A stretch of DNA of 64,000 nucleotides. It comes from Streptomyces lydicus (GTDB taxonomy: Bacteria > Actinomycetota > Actinomycetes > Streptomycetales > Streptomycetaceae). The DNA lies in NCBI RefSeq assembly GCF_000717345.1, contig NZ_JNZA01000023.1, positions 1-64,000 on the forward strand, in the 5' to 3' direction. Position numbers and translations under genes: made by a program. The notes beneath the pieces are model-generated. The model had not been told where the DNA came from and did not search any database. It was given only the letters and a program-made list of their open reading frames with translations. Below are positions 14,384-25,462 of the stretch, in pieces (position 1 is the first letter of the stretch; each line of letters begins with the position of its first letter).

Positions 14384-15540
14384 ACCGCGTTGCCGTTCTC
14401 CGAGGCGATGTTGCCGGCGGTGTCCTTGAGGTTCGGCCCGGCGTTCTCGACGAGGGGCTTGGCGTCGCCGGAGCGGTAGGCGCTCCAGACCTCGGCGACG
14501 GTGGCCCACATCGAGTCGTAGTACGGCGCGTTCTGGAAGAAGCCGGTCAGCTCGGCGGGTCCGACGACGCCGCCGATCGGGTTCTTCTTGGCGGTCGCCC
14601 GCAGCGTCTCCCAGGCGGCCTGGACCTTCTCGGGGGTGTTCCCGATGTGGTACGTGGCGTCGTTCTTGGCGACCCACTTCTTCCAGTCGCCCCAGCGGGT
14701 CTCGAAGGCGATGTCCTGGTCGAGGTTGGCCTGGTACCAGATCTTCTCGCGGGCCGGATCGACGACGCTGTCGACGAGCATCCGGCGGACGTGGCCCGGG
14801 AAGAGCGTGCCGTAGACGGCGCCGAGGTAGGTGCCGTAGGAGACGCCCAGGTAGTTGAGCTTCTTCTCACCGAGCGCGGCGCGGATGACATCGAGGTCGC
14901 GGGCGGTGTTGGTGGTGGTCATGTACGGCAGGAGGGCGCCACTGCGCTCGGCGCAGCCCTCGGCGTACTCCTTGGCGAGCTTGCGCTGGGCGCGCTTGTC
15001 GGCCTCGCTGTCCGGCACCGGGTCGGCCTTGGGGGCCTTGACGAACTCCTGCGGGTCCATGCAGGAGATGGGCGCCGAGTGGCCCACGCCGCGCGGGTCG
15101 AAGCCCACGAAGTCGTACGCCTTGGCGGTCTTGGCCCACAGCGGGTTCTTGGTGGTGATGCGGGTCGGGAACCGCATGCCCGAGCCGCCGGGTCCGCCGG
15201 GGTTGTAGAGGAGGGCGCCCTGCCGCTCCTGCTTGGTGCCGGTGCTGACGGCGCGGTCGACGGCGATCTTGATGGTGCGTCCGTTGGGCCGCGCGTAGTC
15301 GACCGGGACGGTGACGTAGCCGCACTGGACGGGGGACTTCATGCCCCAGTCCGCGGGGCAGTCCTGCCAGTCGATGCCCTTCTTGGCCGCGCGGGCGGCA
15401 GCGGTCTGGACACCGCGCGCTTCGGCCTTTCCGCTCGTGTGGTGTTCGCCCGCGCTGGCGGGCGTGGCGGCTATCGCTCCGGTGAGGAGCGCTCCGGTCA
15501 CCAGGGTGCCGGCGGTGCCGAGCACTGCTTTTCTTCTCAC
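13903..15540 (-). CDS. tap: secreted tripeptidyl aminopeptidase, S33 family
   Basis: A 545-aa secreted serine exopeptidase of the Streptomyces Tap type, releasing tripeptides from protein N-termini outside the cell. The signal peptide is VRRKAVLGTAGTLVTGALL ending near PASA-GEHH. The fold shows NPGGPGGSGM (oxyanion region), the nucleophile elbow GVSYGTYLG, the acid in STRDAATPYE, and the histidine in DAGSHGV near the C-terminus. WCAxW-type cysteines (DCPADW, QCGYV) are kept. GTG 15540 is chosen because GGGGGAAACGACC precedes it and the signal peptide begins there. It is convergent with the PARG gene. Confidence 0.92.
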   Translation of the reverse strand: MRRKAVLGTAGTLVTGALLTGAIAATPASAGEHHTSGKAEARGVQTAAARAAKKGIDWQDCPADWGMKSPVQCGYVTVPVDYARPNGRTIKIAVDRAVSTGTKQERQGALLYNPGGPGGSGMRFPTRITTKNPLWAKTAKAYDFVGFDPRGVGHSAPISCMDPQEFVKAPKADPVPDSEADKRAQRKLAKEYAEGCAERSGALLPYMTTTNTARDLDVIRAALGEKKLNYLGVSYGTYLGAVYGTLFPGHVRRMLVDSVVDPAREKIWYQANLDQDIAFETRWGDWKKWVAKNDATYHIGNTPEKVQAAWETLRATAKKNPIGGVVGPAELTGFFQNAPYYDSMWATVAEVWSAYRSGDAKPLVENAGPNLKDTAGNIASENGNAVYTAVECTDTKWPTSWQKWDRDNTRIHQRAPFMTWANAWMNLPCATWPAKQQRPVEVGTGKGLPSVLIVQSTRDAATPYEGAVELHKRFKGSRLITERDAGSHGVTGLVNPCINDRVDAYFLEGKTDAKDVTCAPHATPQPAKPSAKAVAKGTADLPAAR

Positions 15541-16077
15541 GTGGTCGTTTCCCCCTGCTCGGTGGGCCACTTGTGGCGGCGTTGATCACAGGTCTACGAG
15601 GGGATCCTGTCGTCTCTCGTCCCCTCCTGAACAGGTTTGACCGGCAATTCTTTACCAAGCTGTAGGTTTCCGGGCGGGCGGATACCGGACCGGGAACGGC
15701 CGGACATGGCGCCGGAACCCCACCTTTTTCGGCCAAGCGGGGCGGGCGGCGGGGCAACGGATCGCGCGCCCCGCGCGGCGCCCGGGGAAGGGCCAACGCG
15801 TCGCGGGCGCAGGTGCGTTGACGAGCGCGGAGGCGTCCGGCGGGCGAGCCGTACGGTCGGTCCGTGGTGGCCGGCGGGACGCCGTCCGGAGCGGTTCGGT
15901 TGGCTGCCGGAACACCAACGAGGGGCGAGAACAGGTCAATTGCCGTGGACCTGCCCAGGAGGCATGTGCCAATCGCGCACCTTCAGTAACCTTCCGTGAA
16001 GGCTCTCCCACGCACTGCCACAAGGGAGGGCCTCGGCGTTTTCACGCCCGTCCAAGCCGCCGCGAAGGAGTTCCGAA
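15541..16077. other. intergenic region between divergent tap and Roadblock module
   Basis: About 540 bases without a credible gene. It holds the two outward promoters. An AT-richer spot (TTGACCGGCAATTCTTTACC, about 15636) may be promoter sequence. Close to the Roadblock start there are two small hairpins, CCTTC-CGT-GAAGG (15990-16002) and GGCGT-TTTC-ACGCC (16035-16048), the second about 30 bases before the GTG start. No named RNA element was recognised. Confidence 0.5.
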
Positions 16078-16464
16078 GTGCCGGGTATCGATCAGGTGTT
16101 GTCCCAAGCCATGGGAATCCCGGGCGTTTTGGGCGCCGCCCTGATCGACTGGACCAGCGGCCTCACGCTCGGTACGGCCGGGCGGGCACCGCACGGCGAC
16201 CACGACGCGGCCGCCGCGGACACCGCCGACGTCGTGCAGGCCGTCGCGCGCAACGCCACGTTCGACACCTCGGGCGGCACGGACGGCCCGGCCCTGGAGG
16301 ACCTGATCATCACGGCCGCCGGCAGCTACCACCTGATCCGTTTCGTGCACACCGCGTTCGACAGCCAGACCTACCTCTACCTCTGGCTGGACCGCGCGCA
16401 GGCGAATCTCGCGGTCGCCCGGCTGCGGCTGCGCGATCTGGCGGCGGAGCTGGTCCCGTCCTGA
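16078..16464 (+). CDS. Roadblock/LC7 domain protein 1
   Basis: A 128-aa small protein starting at GTG 16078 after AAGGAG. The pattern GVLGAALIDWTSGLTLGT, then EDLIITAAGSYHLIRFV and YLYLWLDRAQANLAVARLRLRDL, matches the Roadblock/LC7 fold (strand-helix dimers that usually bind or regulate small GTPases such as MglA/CvnD). It is a paralogue of the protein at 17897: the core and the helix DRxxANLAxARxRL are shared. First gene of a four-gene module ending at 18271; no GTPase or histidine kinase gene is adjacent. Confidence 0.75.
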   Translation: MPGIDQVLSQAMGIPGVLGAALIDWTSGLTLGTAGRAPHGDHDAAAADTADVVQAVARNATFDTSGGTDGPALEDLIITAAGSYHLIRFVHTAFDSQTYLYLWLDRAQANLAVARLRLRDLAAELVPS

Positions 16465-16508
16465 CCACCCGGCTCCGCCTGCTCGCACGAACGGTTAGGG
16501 AACCAGCC

Positions 16509-17363
16509 ATGGGCCTGCCCATATCTCCTCACCCGCCCGCCCCGGCCGGGCTGCTCGACCGGTTCGCCGCCGAGCGCGTCACCGGCGCCCTGCGCGGCCC
16601 GCACGGCTGCTTCTACCTCCTGGACGGCGCGGTCACCTGCGTCGAGGACGCCGCTGCGCCGGGCATCGACGTCCGGCTCAGCGCGGCCGGCAAGGTGCCG
16701 CCGCAGGGCTGGCGGTACGCCGCGGAGCGGGCCGGGCCGCAGCGGCGCGGCGGCCAGTTCCTGGTCAGTGAGGGCTGGTTGACACAGGGCGAGCTGGAGG
16801 TGTGCCATCTCGCCGCGCTGCTCGACGCCGCGTTCTTCGCCCTGCCGCTGCCGCCCGACGCCACGTCCTTCACACCCGGTACGGCCCACTGGCTGGGCGT
16901 CGTCCGCCCGGTGAGCGCGGCCGCCCTCCAGCAGGCGACGGCCCGCCGCCGGGCACTGCTGGACCGGCTGCGCCGCTGGGCGGCGGCCGACACCTCCCCC
17001 GTCGTTGCGGTCCCCACGGACGACCGCGCCCCCGCGCCCACGAGCCGGCAGCGGCGGCTGCTGGCCCATGCCGACGGCCGGCGCACCCCCTACGAACTGG
17101 CCCGCACGCTGGGTCAGTCCGCCTTCGTGACGCTGCTCGACGTCCGCCGGCTGGCCGCGGCCGGTCTCGTCCGCATGCCGCCGGCGCCGGGCGGACTCCC
17201 CCGGCGCCGGCCCGGCGCCAGTCTCGACGGCTCCGCCCCGCCCGCCGCCGCAGGACCCCGTCCCCCCACCTGGCAACTCCCGGTACCGGACGTTCTCCAT
17301 ACCGCCGATCCGGATATTGCCCTCCTTGTCCGACTGCGTACGGCACTGGAGGAAAACCTGTGA
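16509..17363 (+). CDS. DUF4388/PATAN-like protein associated with Roadblock genes
   Basis: This 284-aa protein has an N-terminal stretch (about 12-105) with the order seen in DUF4388/PATAN domains: LLDRFAAERVTGALRG, then FYLLDGAVTCVED, then a GWLTQGELEVCHLAALLDAAFFALP segment. A helical middle follows. A winged-helix-like part (about 178-225) reads LLAHADGRRTPYELARTLGQSAFVTLLDVRRLAAAGLVRM. The C-terminus is Pro-rich. Such proteins are often linked to regulatory complexes with small GTPases and Roadblock proteins. The domain assignment is by pattern and is moderately sure. It lies 44 bases after Roadblock 1 and about 70 bases before Roadblock 2, on the same strand. Confidence 0.6.
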   Translation: MGLPISPHPPAPAGLLDRFAAERVTGALRGPHGCFYLLDGAVTCVEDAAAPGIDVRLSAAGKVPPQGWRYAAERAGPQRRGGQFLVSEGWLTQGELEVCHLAALLDAAFFALPLPPDATSFTPGTAHWLGVVRPVSAAALQQATARRRALLDRLRRWAAADTSPVVAVPTDDRAPAPTSRQRRLLAHADGRRTPYELARTLGQSAFVTLLDVRRLAAAGLVRMPPAPGGLPRRRPGASLDGSAPPAAAGPRPPTWQLPVPDVLHTADPDIALLVRLRTALEENL

Positions 17364-17433
17364 ACCCTTGCGCGCGAAGACCGTGCACGGCATGAGGCGC
17401 GCGCTCAGAAAACGCGCCGCGAAAAGGAGACTG

Positions 17434-17814
17434 ATGACGATCGAACCCCGGATACGGGACGAATTGCACACGCTGCGCGATCAAGTGCGGCATTTCCAGG
17501 GCGGAATGGTCGCGAGCGTGGACGGCATGGTGATAGCCCACGATCTGCCCGATATCGAACCGGACGGCCTGGCCGCGCTCACCGCCGCGGCCATCGGGGT
17601 CGCCAAGCGCCTCACCGAGGCGACCGGGCAGGGTGCCTTCGAGGAGACCCTGACCCGCGGCTCCGACGGCTACATCGCGGCCTACTCGGCCGGCCGCCGC
17701 GCCGTCCTCACGGCCGTGGCCAGTCCGCACACCAACGTGGGACGACTCCATCTGCAGGCCAGGCGGGCGGCCGAGCGCATCGGCGCGCTCGTCGACTCGG
17801 CCCCGCGCCCGTAG
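17434..17814 (+). CDS. Roadblock/LC7 domain protein 2 (divergent type)
   Basis: This 126-aa protein starts at ATG 17434 after AAAAGGAGACTG. MTIEPRIRDELHTLRDQV leads into the Roadblock core GGMVASVDGMVIAHDLPD, a helix LAALTAAAIGVAKRLTEATG, and GYIAAYSAGRRAVLTAVASPHTNVGRLHLQARRAAERI. This is the MglB-like type and differs from the other two copies, suggesting it forms a different dimer or binds another partner. It is part of the four-gene module. Confidence 0.75.
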   Translation: MTIEPRIRDELHTLRDQVRHFQGGMVASVDGMVIAHDLPDIEPDGLAALTAAAIGVAKRLTEATGQGAFEETLTRGSDGYIAAYSAGRRAVLTAVASPHTNVGRLHLQARRAAERIGALVDSAPRP

Positions 17815-17896
17815 TCGCCCCGCCGGGACCCTCCCGGCAGGCAGCGGCAGCTGCCACCCGGAAACACCTCAGAGAATGCGAAAGGTCACACCCCTC

Positions 17897-18271
17897 ATGG
17901 CTCAAATGGAAACCGCTCTCGCCGACGCCATGTCGAACATCGAAGGCGCAATAGGCGTCGCCCTGGTCGACTACACCAGCGGAATGGCGCTGGCCACCCT
18001 CGGCGACCACCAGACCTTCGATCTCAATATCGCCGCCGCCGGCAACACCGATGTCGTCCGCGCGAAGATGCGCACGATGGAAATGCTGGAACTCCAGGGC
18101 GCCATCGAGGACATGCTCATCACCCTGACCGCGCAGTACCACATCATCCGTCCGGTGTCGGGCAAGAGCGGCAGCGGCCTGTTCCTCTATCTGGTGCTGG
18201 ACCGCAAGCGCGCCAATCTCGCCCTGGCCCGCCACCGGCTGGCCCGGCTGGAGGCCGACCTGGAGGTGTAG
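17897..18271 (+). CDS. Roadblock/LC7 domain protein 3
   Basis: A 124-aa protein, MAQMETALADAMSNIEGAIGVALVDYTSGMALAT, ending VLDRKRANLALARHRLARLEADLEV. It is clearly related to Roadblock protein 1 at 16078. ATG 17897 is preferred because GAAAGG precedes it; ATG 17876 (7 codons earlier) is possible. The codon use in the first part is slightly less GC-rich than the neighbours. Its stop codon is 7 bases from the convergent ureD stop codon. Confidence 0.78.
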   Translation: MAQMETALADAMSNIEGAIGVALVDYTSGMALATLGDHQTFDLNIAAAGNTDVVRAKMRTMEMLELQGAIEDMLITLTAQYHIIRPVSGKSGSGLFLYLVLDRKRANLALARHRLARLEADLEV

Positions 18272-18278
18272 GGCGCGC

Positions 18279-19114
18279 TCACCCGGTGACGGCGCGGGCG
18301 GCCTCGTCCAGGAGGCGGCGCAGCCGCAGCGCGTCGGGGGCGACGGCGGTGGCCAGCGCCCCGGGTCCGGCGAGCGGGGCCAGTACGCCCTGCCCCGGGC
18401 CGTCGCCGGGCTGCCCCTCCGGCGCCCCGCCGAGCAGCCGCACCTCGGCCGGCCCGTCCTCGAACTCCGGTCCCACGACGAGGAGTTGACCGAGGGCGCG
18501 GTTGCCGTCCAGCACGGCGGAGGTGTCCCAGCCGGGGCCGCCGGGCCCGTAGGCCGTCTCCTGGTCGAGCAGGGTGCGGCCGGCGCGGCGGACGATGAGC
18601 CGGCTGCGCAGTGCTCCGGTCTCCTCACCGCTGCGTCCCAGCACCTGCTCCTCGCGGAGCACCAGGCGCGCGGTGGGGGCCAGCTCGACGGTGGTGGTCA
18701 TCCGCAGGTCGCTGCCCCGGGCGGAGATCAGCGGCTCCGGCAGCCAGTCGAGCCGCGCCCCCTCCCCGACGGTCAGGCGCACGTCGTAGGTGGCGGTTTC
18801 CCCGGTCCGGCCGGGCAGCGCGACGGTCGCCGCGGCGGCCGTGACGTGCAGTGCGGTGCCGGCCTCCGCGGTCGCCTCAAGAGCCAGCCGGTCGCCGCCG
18901 AGCGGGGCGCTCATCGCGCTGACGACACAGACCCGGGCCTGCCCGGCACCCGCGCGGATGCGGCGCAGCGCCAGCGGACCGTCGCCGTCGAGGACGGGCA
19001 GCCGGGTGGCACCGGCCGCGTCGGCCCGCGCGACGATGCGGGCGGTGGCGTGCAGCCCGGCGGACGGGGGTGCGGGAGCCGGCGGCCGGACCGCCCGTGG
19101 GGGGAGCGCGAGGG

Positions 19115-19118
<4 letters not shown>
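18279..19118 (-). CDS. ureD: urease accessory protein UreD
   Basis: A 279-aa UreD/UreH protein, a scaffold that brings the UreG-UreF nickel-delivery complex to apo-urease. Family pattern includes [41 protein letters not shown] and the [32 protein letters not shown] segment. The start ATG 19118 overlaps the ureG stop codon (ATGA), indicating translational coupling; six-residue extensions upstream are unlikely. It is the last gene of the ureABCFGD operon. Confidence 0.92.
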
Positions 19119-19825
<707 letters not shown>

Positions 19826-19886
19826 GGTCACTCCGGTGGTTCGTACGGCCGCCGGGGGCGGCGGGGGTCCGGCGGGCGGCCGGGGG

Positions 19887-20561
19887 TCAGGAGGCGAAGA
19901 GGCGGACCGGCCAGGCGGCGTGTGCTTGCGCGGTGATGTCGAGCAGGGGGGCGGACGCGGCGGGCAGTGCGTCGATCCCTTCGGTGGCGACGCGTTCCGC
20001 CGCCGCGGCGGCTTGCCGGGCGACCAGGTCGACGTCGGCGGCCAGGTGCGCGAGCACGGCGGTGGCGTCGAAGGGGTCCAGGCTCAGCAGTCGGACGGTC
20101 GCGGTGGCCGGGCCGCTGATGCTCTCGTACGCCACGGCGTAGGCGGCGTCGAGCGGCGCGAGGCCCGCGGAACGGGCCGCCAGGCCCAGGACCACGGGCT
20201 GGTGCGCGCCGCGCGGGCGGGCCGCGGCGAGCGCGTCGAGGGCGGGGTCCGGCCAGGTGGCGCGGGCCGCCCGCATCATCTGGCGGCCCAGCCGTCTGGC
20301 GACCTGCCGCAGCGCCGGTACGGGCGTACGGGCGTCGGCCGCGTCGTCCAGGAGGAGCGGGTCGCAGCCGGCCGCGGCCGCGGCGGCGAGTGCCGCGGCG
20401 ACCAGGCCGGCGGTGTGCAGCCGGCCCCGGCAGAATCTCTCCAGGGTGGCGGCGTCCTTGATGCGTCCCGCGGCGACGGCCGGTTCGGCGCCGCCCGAGT
20501 GGGCGTGTCCGCCGGCGGGAAACCGGCCGTCGGCGAGGACGAGCAGCGCGGCGCGGCTCAT
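19887..20561 (-). CDS. ureF: urease accessory protein UreF
   Basis: A 224-aa all-helical UreF protein, acting as the activator that gates UreG GTPase activity in the urease maturation complex. The N-terminal pattern [18 protein letters not shown] is the family signature (normally FPxGxFxHSxGLE). The residues Y-E-S-I-S-G-P and the C-terminal stretch [18 protein letters not shown] also fit. The ribosome binding site is weak. It lies between ureC and ureG in the expected order. Confidence 0.92.
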   Translation of the reverse strand: MSRAALLVLADGRFPAGGHAHSGGAEPAVAAGRIKDAATLERFCRGRLHTAGLVAAALAAAAAAGCDPLLLDDAADARTPVPALRQVARRLGRQMMRAARATWPDPALDALAAARPRGAHQPVVLGLAARSAGLAPLDAAYAVAYESISGPATATVRLLSLDPFDATAVLAHLAADVDLVARQAAAAAERVATEGIDALPAASAPLLDITAQAHAAWPVRLFAS

Positions 20562-20602
20562 CGGCGGTCCAGGGTGTGCGTCGAGTGCTTCATCGTGGCG
20601 CG

Positions 20603-22324
20603 TCAGAAGAGGAAGTACCGCTGGGCCATGGGCAGTTCGGCGGCGGGCCGGGGTTCGACCAGCTCGCCGTCGATGGTCACCGTGAAGGTGTCGGGGTCGA
20701 CCTGGACCCGGGGCAGCGCGTCGTTGTTGCGCATGTCCGCCTTGGTGACGCCCCGGGTGGAGCGGATCGCCTCGTACCGCTTCGCCAGCGGCAGGCGCTC
20801 GGGGAGGTTGTCCTCCAGGGCCTGCTGGGAGACGAAGTTGACCGAGTTGCTGCCGGGGGCCTTGCCGGTGGCGCCGAACATCGGGCGGGGCAGGACCGGC
20901 TGCGGGGTCGGGATGGACGCGTTGGCGTCGCCCATCTGCGCATAGGCGATCTGGCCGCCCTTGATGACCAGTTGCGGTTTGACGCCGAAGAACGCGGGGT
21001 CCCACAGCACGAGGTCGGCGAGCTTGCCGTTCTCCACCGATCCGACGAGGTGGTCGATGCCCTGGGCGAGGGCCGCGTTGATGGTGTACTTCGCGACGTA
21101 GCGCCGGGCGCGGTGGTTGTCCGCGCCGCCGTCGCCGGGCAGGGTGCCGCGGCGCCGCTTCATGACGTGGGCGGTCTGCCAGGTCCGCAGCACGACCTCG
21201 CCGATCCGGCCCATGGCCTGGGCGTCGGACGACATGATCGAGATGGCGCCGAGGTCGTGCAGGATGTCCTCCGCCGCGATGGTGGAGGGCCGGATCCGGG
21301 ACTCGGCGAAGGCCAGGTCCTCGGGGACGGCGGGGTTGAGGTGGTGGCAGACCATCAGCATGTCGAGGTGTTCCTCGACGGTGTTGACGGTGTGCGGCCG
21401 GGTGGGGTTGGTGGACGCCGGCAGCACGTTCGGCTCGGAGACCATCGCGATCATGTCGGGGGCGTGGCCGCCGCCGGCGCCCTCGACGTGGAAGGCGTGG
21501 ATCGAGCGGCCCGCGATGGCGGCGAGGGTGTCGCCGAGGAAACCCGCCTCGTTCAGGGTGTCCGTGTGGATGGCGAGCTGGGCGCCGCTCTCCTCACAGA
21601 TGTTCAGACAGGCGTCGAGGACGGCGGGGGTGGCACCCCAGTCCTCGTGGATCTTGAAGCCGAGGACGCCGGCCCGCAGCTGGTCGCGCATCGAGGTGAG
21701 GGAGGTGGTGTTGCCCTTGCCGAGCAGTCCGACGTTGACCGGCAGGGAGTCCATCGCCTCGAACATCCGGGCCACGTGCCAGGCTCCGGGGGTGATGGTG
21801 GTGGCCTTGCTGCCCTCGGCCGGACCAGTGCCGCCGCCGACGAGGGTGGTCACGCCGGAGGCCAGCGCCTCGTCCGCCTGCTGGGGGCAGATGAAGTGCA
21901 CGTGGGTGTCGATGCCGCCGGCGGTGAGGATCTTGCCGTTGCCCGCGATGATCTCGGTCTCGGGCCCGATGACCAGGTCGGGGTGGACGCCGTCCATGGT
22001 GTCGGGGTTGCCGGCCTTGCCGAGCGCGGTGATCCGCCCGTCGCGGATGCCGACGTCGGCCTTGACGATGCCCCAGTGGTCGAGGACGACGGCACCGGTG
22101 ATCACGGTGTCCGGGGTGCCCTCGGCGCGGGTGGCGCGGGACTGGCCCATCGACTCGCGGATCACCTTGCCGCCGCCGAAGACGGCCTCGTCGCCGGCCC
22201 GGCCCGGGCCGCCCGAGCGGTCCTCGGTGATCTCGATGACCAGGTCGGTGTCGGCGAGCCGGATCCGGTCCCCGGCGGTGGGGCCGTAGAGGTCGGCGTA
22301 CGCCTGGCGGGTGAGCTCAGCCAT
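20603..22324 (-). CDS. ureC: urease alpha subunit UreC
   Basis: The 573-aa catalytic subunit of urease, hydrolysing urea to ammonia and carbamate at a dinuclear nickel site. Nickel ligands and active-site blocks are intact: [10 protein letters not shown], the carbamylated lysine in [35 protein letters not shown], the flap cysteine-histidine in MVCHHLNP, and [12 protein letters not shown]. The start overlaps the end of ureB by eight bases. Length and motifs suggest a functional enzyme. Confidence 0.97.
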   Translation of the reverse strand: MAELTRQAYADLYGPTAGDRIRLADTDLVIEITEDRSGGPGRAGDEAVFGGGKVIRESMGQSRATRAEGTPDTVITGAVVLDHWGIVKADVGIRDGRITALGKAGNPDTMDGVHPDLVIGPETEIIAGNGKILTAGGIDTHVHFICPQQADEALASGVTTLVGGGTGPAEGSKATTITPGAWHVARMFEAMDSLPVNVGLLGKGNTTSLTSMRDQLRAGVLGFKIHEDWGATPAVLDACLNICEESGAQLAIHTDTLNEAGFLGDTLAAIAGRSIHAFHVEGAGGGHAPDMIAMVSEPNVLPASTNPTRPHTVNTVEEHLDMLMVCHHLNPAVPEDLAFAESRIRPSTIAAEDILHDLGAISIMSSDAQAMGRIGEVVLRTWQTAHVMKRRRGTLPGDGGADNHRARRYVAKYTINAALAQGIDHLVGSVENGKLADLVLWDPAFFGVKPQLVIKGGQIAYAQMGDANASIPTPQPVLPRPMFGATGKAPGSNSVNFVSQQALEDNLPERLPLAKRYEAIRSTRGVTKADMRNNDALPRVQVDPDTFTVTIDGELVEPRPAAELPMAQRYFLF

Positions 22325-22628
22325 CGAGGGTGCCTCCGGTCTCGCCGCGCAGGCCCGGGACGATCCGCTTGCCCCCGACGGGGACCAGCTCGACCTCGGT
22401 GGGGATGCCGGGCTCGAAGCGTACGGCGGAGCCGGCCGCGACGTTGAGCCGCTTGCCGTGCGCGGCCGCACGGTCGAAGTCGAGGCCGGGGTTGGCCTCG
22501 GCGAAGTGGTAGTGGGAGCCGACCTGGACGGGGCGGTCGGCGGCGTTGAGGACGGTCAGGCGCGTGACGGGGAGCCCTTCGTTGAGGCGCACCGGCTCGT
22601 CGGCGTGGAGGATCTGTCCCGGGATCAT
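22317..22628 (-). CDS. ureB: urease beta subunit UreB
   Basis: A 103-aa beta subunit with the expected [16 protein letters not shown] start and the conserved [27 protein letters not shown] block that contacts Ure[19 protein letters not shown] matches the family core. It is 17 bases after ureA and overlaps ureC, so the three structural genes are coupled. Confidence 0.96.
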   Translation of the reverse strand: MIPGQILHADEPVRLNEGLPVTRLTVLNAADRPVQVGSHYHFAEANPGLDFDRAAAHGKRLNVAAGSAVRFEPGIPTEVELVPVGGKRIVPGLRGETGGTLDG

Positions 22629-22645
22629 CGTCTGCTCTCCCCCGG

Positions 22646-22948
22646 TCAGCTGATGGGTTCGTGAACGGTGACGAGCTTGGTGCCGTCCGGGAAGGTGGCC
22701 TCGACCTGTACGTCGTGGATCATCTCCGGCACGCCCTCCATGACCTCGTCGCGGGTGAGGACCTTGCGGCCGGAGGACATCAGCTCGGCGACGGTGCGGC
22801 CGTCCCTGGCGCCTTCGAGGATGTGCACGGTCAGCAGCGCGATGGACTCCGGGTGGTTGAGCTTCAGCCCCCGAGCCCGTCGCTTTTCGGCCACGTCTGC
22901 CGCCACATGAATCATCAAGCGCTCTTGCTCATGCGGGGTCAGCTGCAT
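22646..22948 (-). CDS. ureA: urease gamma subunit UreA
   Basis: The 100-aa gamma subunit, [39 protein letters not shown], with the typical [33 protein letters not shown] end. ATG 22948 is preceded by GAGGTGG; the frame upstream to 23008 lacks family sequence. It is the first gene of the ureABCFGD operon; no nickel transporter gene is next to it. A strong inverted repeat sits 44-70 bases upstream. Confidence 0.96.
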   Translation of the reverse strand: MQLTPHEQERLMIHVAADVAEKRRARGLKLNHPESIALLTVHILEGARDGRTVAELMSSGRKVLTRDEVMEGVPEMIHDVQVEATFPDGTKLVTVHEPIS

Positions 22949-22991
22949 ACGTTCCACCTCACCGTCTTCCCACCCGGACGCATTTGCCCAG

Positions 22992-23026
22992 GTCACAGGC
23001 GTAAGCACACCTGTGACGATAGGTGT
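22992..23026. promoter_or_regulatory. overlapping inverted repeats upstream of ureA
   Basis: GTCACAGG (22992-22999) and CCTGTGAC (23010-23017) form a perfect 8-bp inverted repeat with 10-base spacer. A second repeat, ACACCT-N8-AGGTGT (23007-23026), overlaps it. The position 44-78 bases before the ureA start suits an operator. The GTCAC arms resemble the gTnAC half-site of GlnR, a known regulator of ureA in S. coelicolor, but the GAAAC half is not seen, so the factor is uncertain. Confidence 0.55.
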
Positions 23027-24415
<1,389 letters not shown>

Positions 24416-24453
24416 GCCGCCCCTTCCCCGCAACGGTCAGCGCGCGCTGACCG

Positions 24454-24768
24454 TTACCTCTCCCGACCCGGTCGCCGGTCCCCGGCGGCCGGGTCGCGGT
24501 GTTCCGCGGCGATCCCGAACCGCCGCCGTTCGCCCGGAGCGGACGGGAGCTGCCGCACGGTCGAGACCGTGCTGATCACCTGCTCGTCCTCCGTACCCTC
24601 CTCGCGCCGCCCCAGCTCTTCGAGTAGCTGCAGGTCAGCGGCGGATACCAGCGCCACCAGCGGCTTGCCGTGACGGGTGACGACCACCCGCTCACCGCCG
24701 TAGACGACGCGGTTGATCAGATCCGCCAGCTCGGCCCGGGCTTGCGTCACCGGAATTTCGTAGGCCAT
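24454..24768 (-). CDS. solitary Phd/YefM-type antitoxin
   Basis: A 104-aa protein with the Phd/YefM fold: MAYEIPVTQARAELADLINRVVYGGERVVVTRHGKPLVALVSAADLQLLEEL. This N-terminal half dimerises and binds DNA. The C-terminal half (from about 55) is charged, disordered-looking and ends in an Arg-rich tail. No toxin gene follows: only 38 bases separate its stop codon from the aminopeptidase stop codon. The start at 24768 follows GGGAG. It diverges from the ClpP-like gene 58 bases away, with a TGTACA-type palindrome between them, so it probably regulates itself and possibly the protease. Confidence 0.85.
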   Translation of the reverse strand: MAYEIPVTQARAELADLINRVVYGGERVVVTRHGKPLVALVSAADLQLLEELGRREEGTEDEQVISTVSTVRQLPSAPGERRRFGIAAEHRDPAAGDRRPGRER

Positions 24769-24785
24769 GCTCCCATTCTAACGGG

Positions 24786-24802
24786 ATGTACATCCTGTAC
24801 AT
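24786..24802. promoter_or_regulatory. YefM-box palindrome between antitoxin and clpP-like genes
   Basis: ATGTACA-TCC-TGTACAT is a perfect 7-bp inverted repeat with a 3-base spacer, followed by an AT-rich run (TTTTTTACAG) that could include the clpP-like promoter. TGTACA is the core of the operators bound by YefM in E. coli, and the adjacent gene encodes a YefM-family protein, so autoregulation through this site is a strong inference. Confidence 0.8.
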
Positions 24803-24826
24803 TTTTTACAGAAGAGAGGAGCGGTC

Positions 24827-25462
24827 ATGCTGCGACCGACGGCCCGCTATGTCCTTCCGGAATTCACCGAGCGCACCTCACAGGGGACGCGCACGATGGA
24901 CCCCTACTCCAAGCTGCTCAGCGAGCGCATCGTCTTCCTGGGCACCCCGATCGACGACGCCGCCGCCAACGACGTGATGGCGCAGCTGATCCACCTCGAA
25001 CACGCCGCGCCCGAGCGGGACATCTCGCTCTACATCAACTCCCCCGGCGGCTCGCTCACCGCGATGACCGCCGTCTACGACACGATGCGCTTCGTGTCGT
25101 GCGACGTGGAGACCGTCTGCCTCGGGCAGGCCGCGTCCGCCGCCGCGGTACTGCTGGCCGCCGGCACCCCCGGCAAGCGACTGGCGCTGCCCGGCGCCCG
25201 GGTGCTGATCCACCAGCCGTCGCTCGACGAACCCATCGAGGGCCAGGCCACCGACCTGCAGATCCAGGCAGAGGAACTGCTGCGCGGCCGCGCCATGCTG
25301 GAGGAGATGCTGGCGCGGCACACCGGACAGCCGCGGGAGCGGATCGCCGCGGACATCGAGCGGGACAAGATCTTCGACGCCCCCGCCGCCCTGGAGTACG
25401 GCCTGATCGACGGCCTGACCCGCAACCGCAAGCGCTCGCCCCTCCAGCCCGTCGCGCGGTGA
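24827..25462 (+). CDS. ClpP-like serine protease, additional paralogue
   Basis: A 211-aa ClpP family subunit, forming barrel proteases that degrade substrates unfolded by Clp ATPases. The triad is intact: Ser104 in [11 protein letters not shown], His129 in VLIHQPS, Asp180 in IERDKIFDA. The usual MGA after the serine is AAA here. The oxyanion-strand [11 protein letters not shown] is conserved, and a 23-residue N-terminal stretch before MDPYSKLL may be a propeptide. The start has GAGGAG upstream. No clpX or second clpP lies next to it, unlike the main clpP1P2 locus. It is followed, with a 4-base overlap, by a small helical gene. Confidence 0.92.
   Translation: MLRPTARYVLPEFTERTSQGTRTMDPYSKLLSERIVFLGTPIDDAAANDVMAQLIHLEHAAPERDISLYINSPGGSLTAMTAVYDTMRFVSCDVETVCLGQAASAAAVLLAAGTPGKRLALPGARVLIHQPSLDEPIEGQATDLQIQAEELLRGRAMLEEMLARHTGQPRERIAADIERDKIFDAPAALEYGLIDGLTRNRKRSPLQPVAR

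Noticed and set aside
20576..22447. A 623-codon plus-strand open frame opposite ureC.
   Set aside because: It mirrors ureC codon bias; the composition (Asp/Gly/Val-rich) is typical of an antisense shadow.
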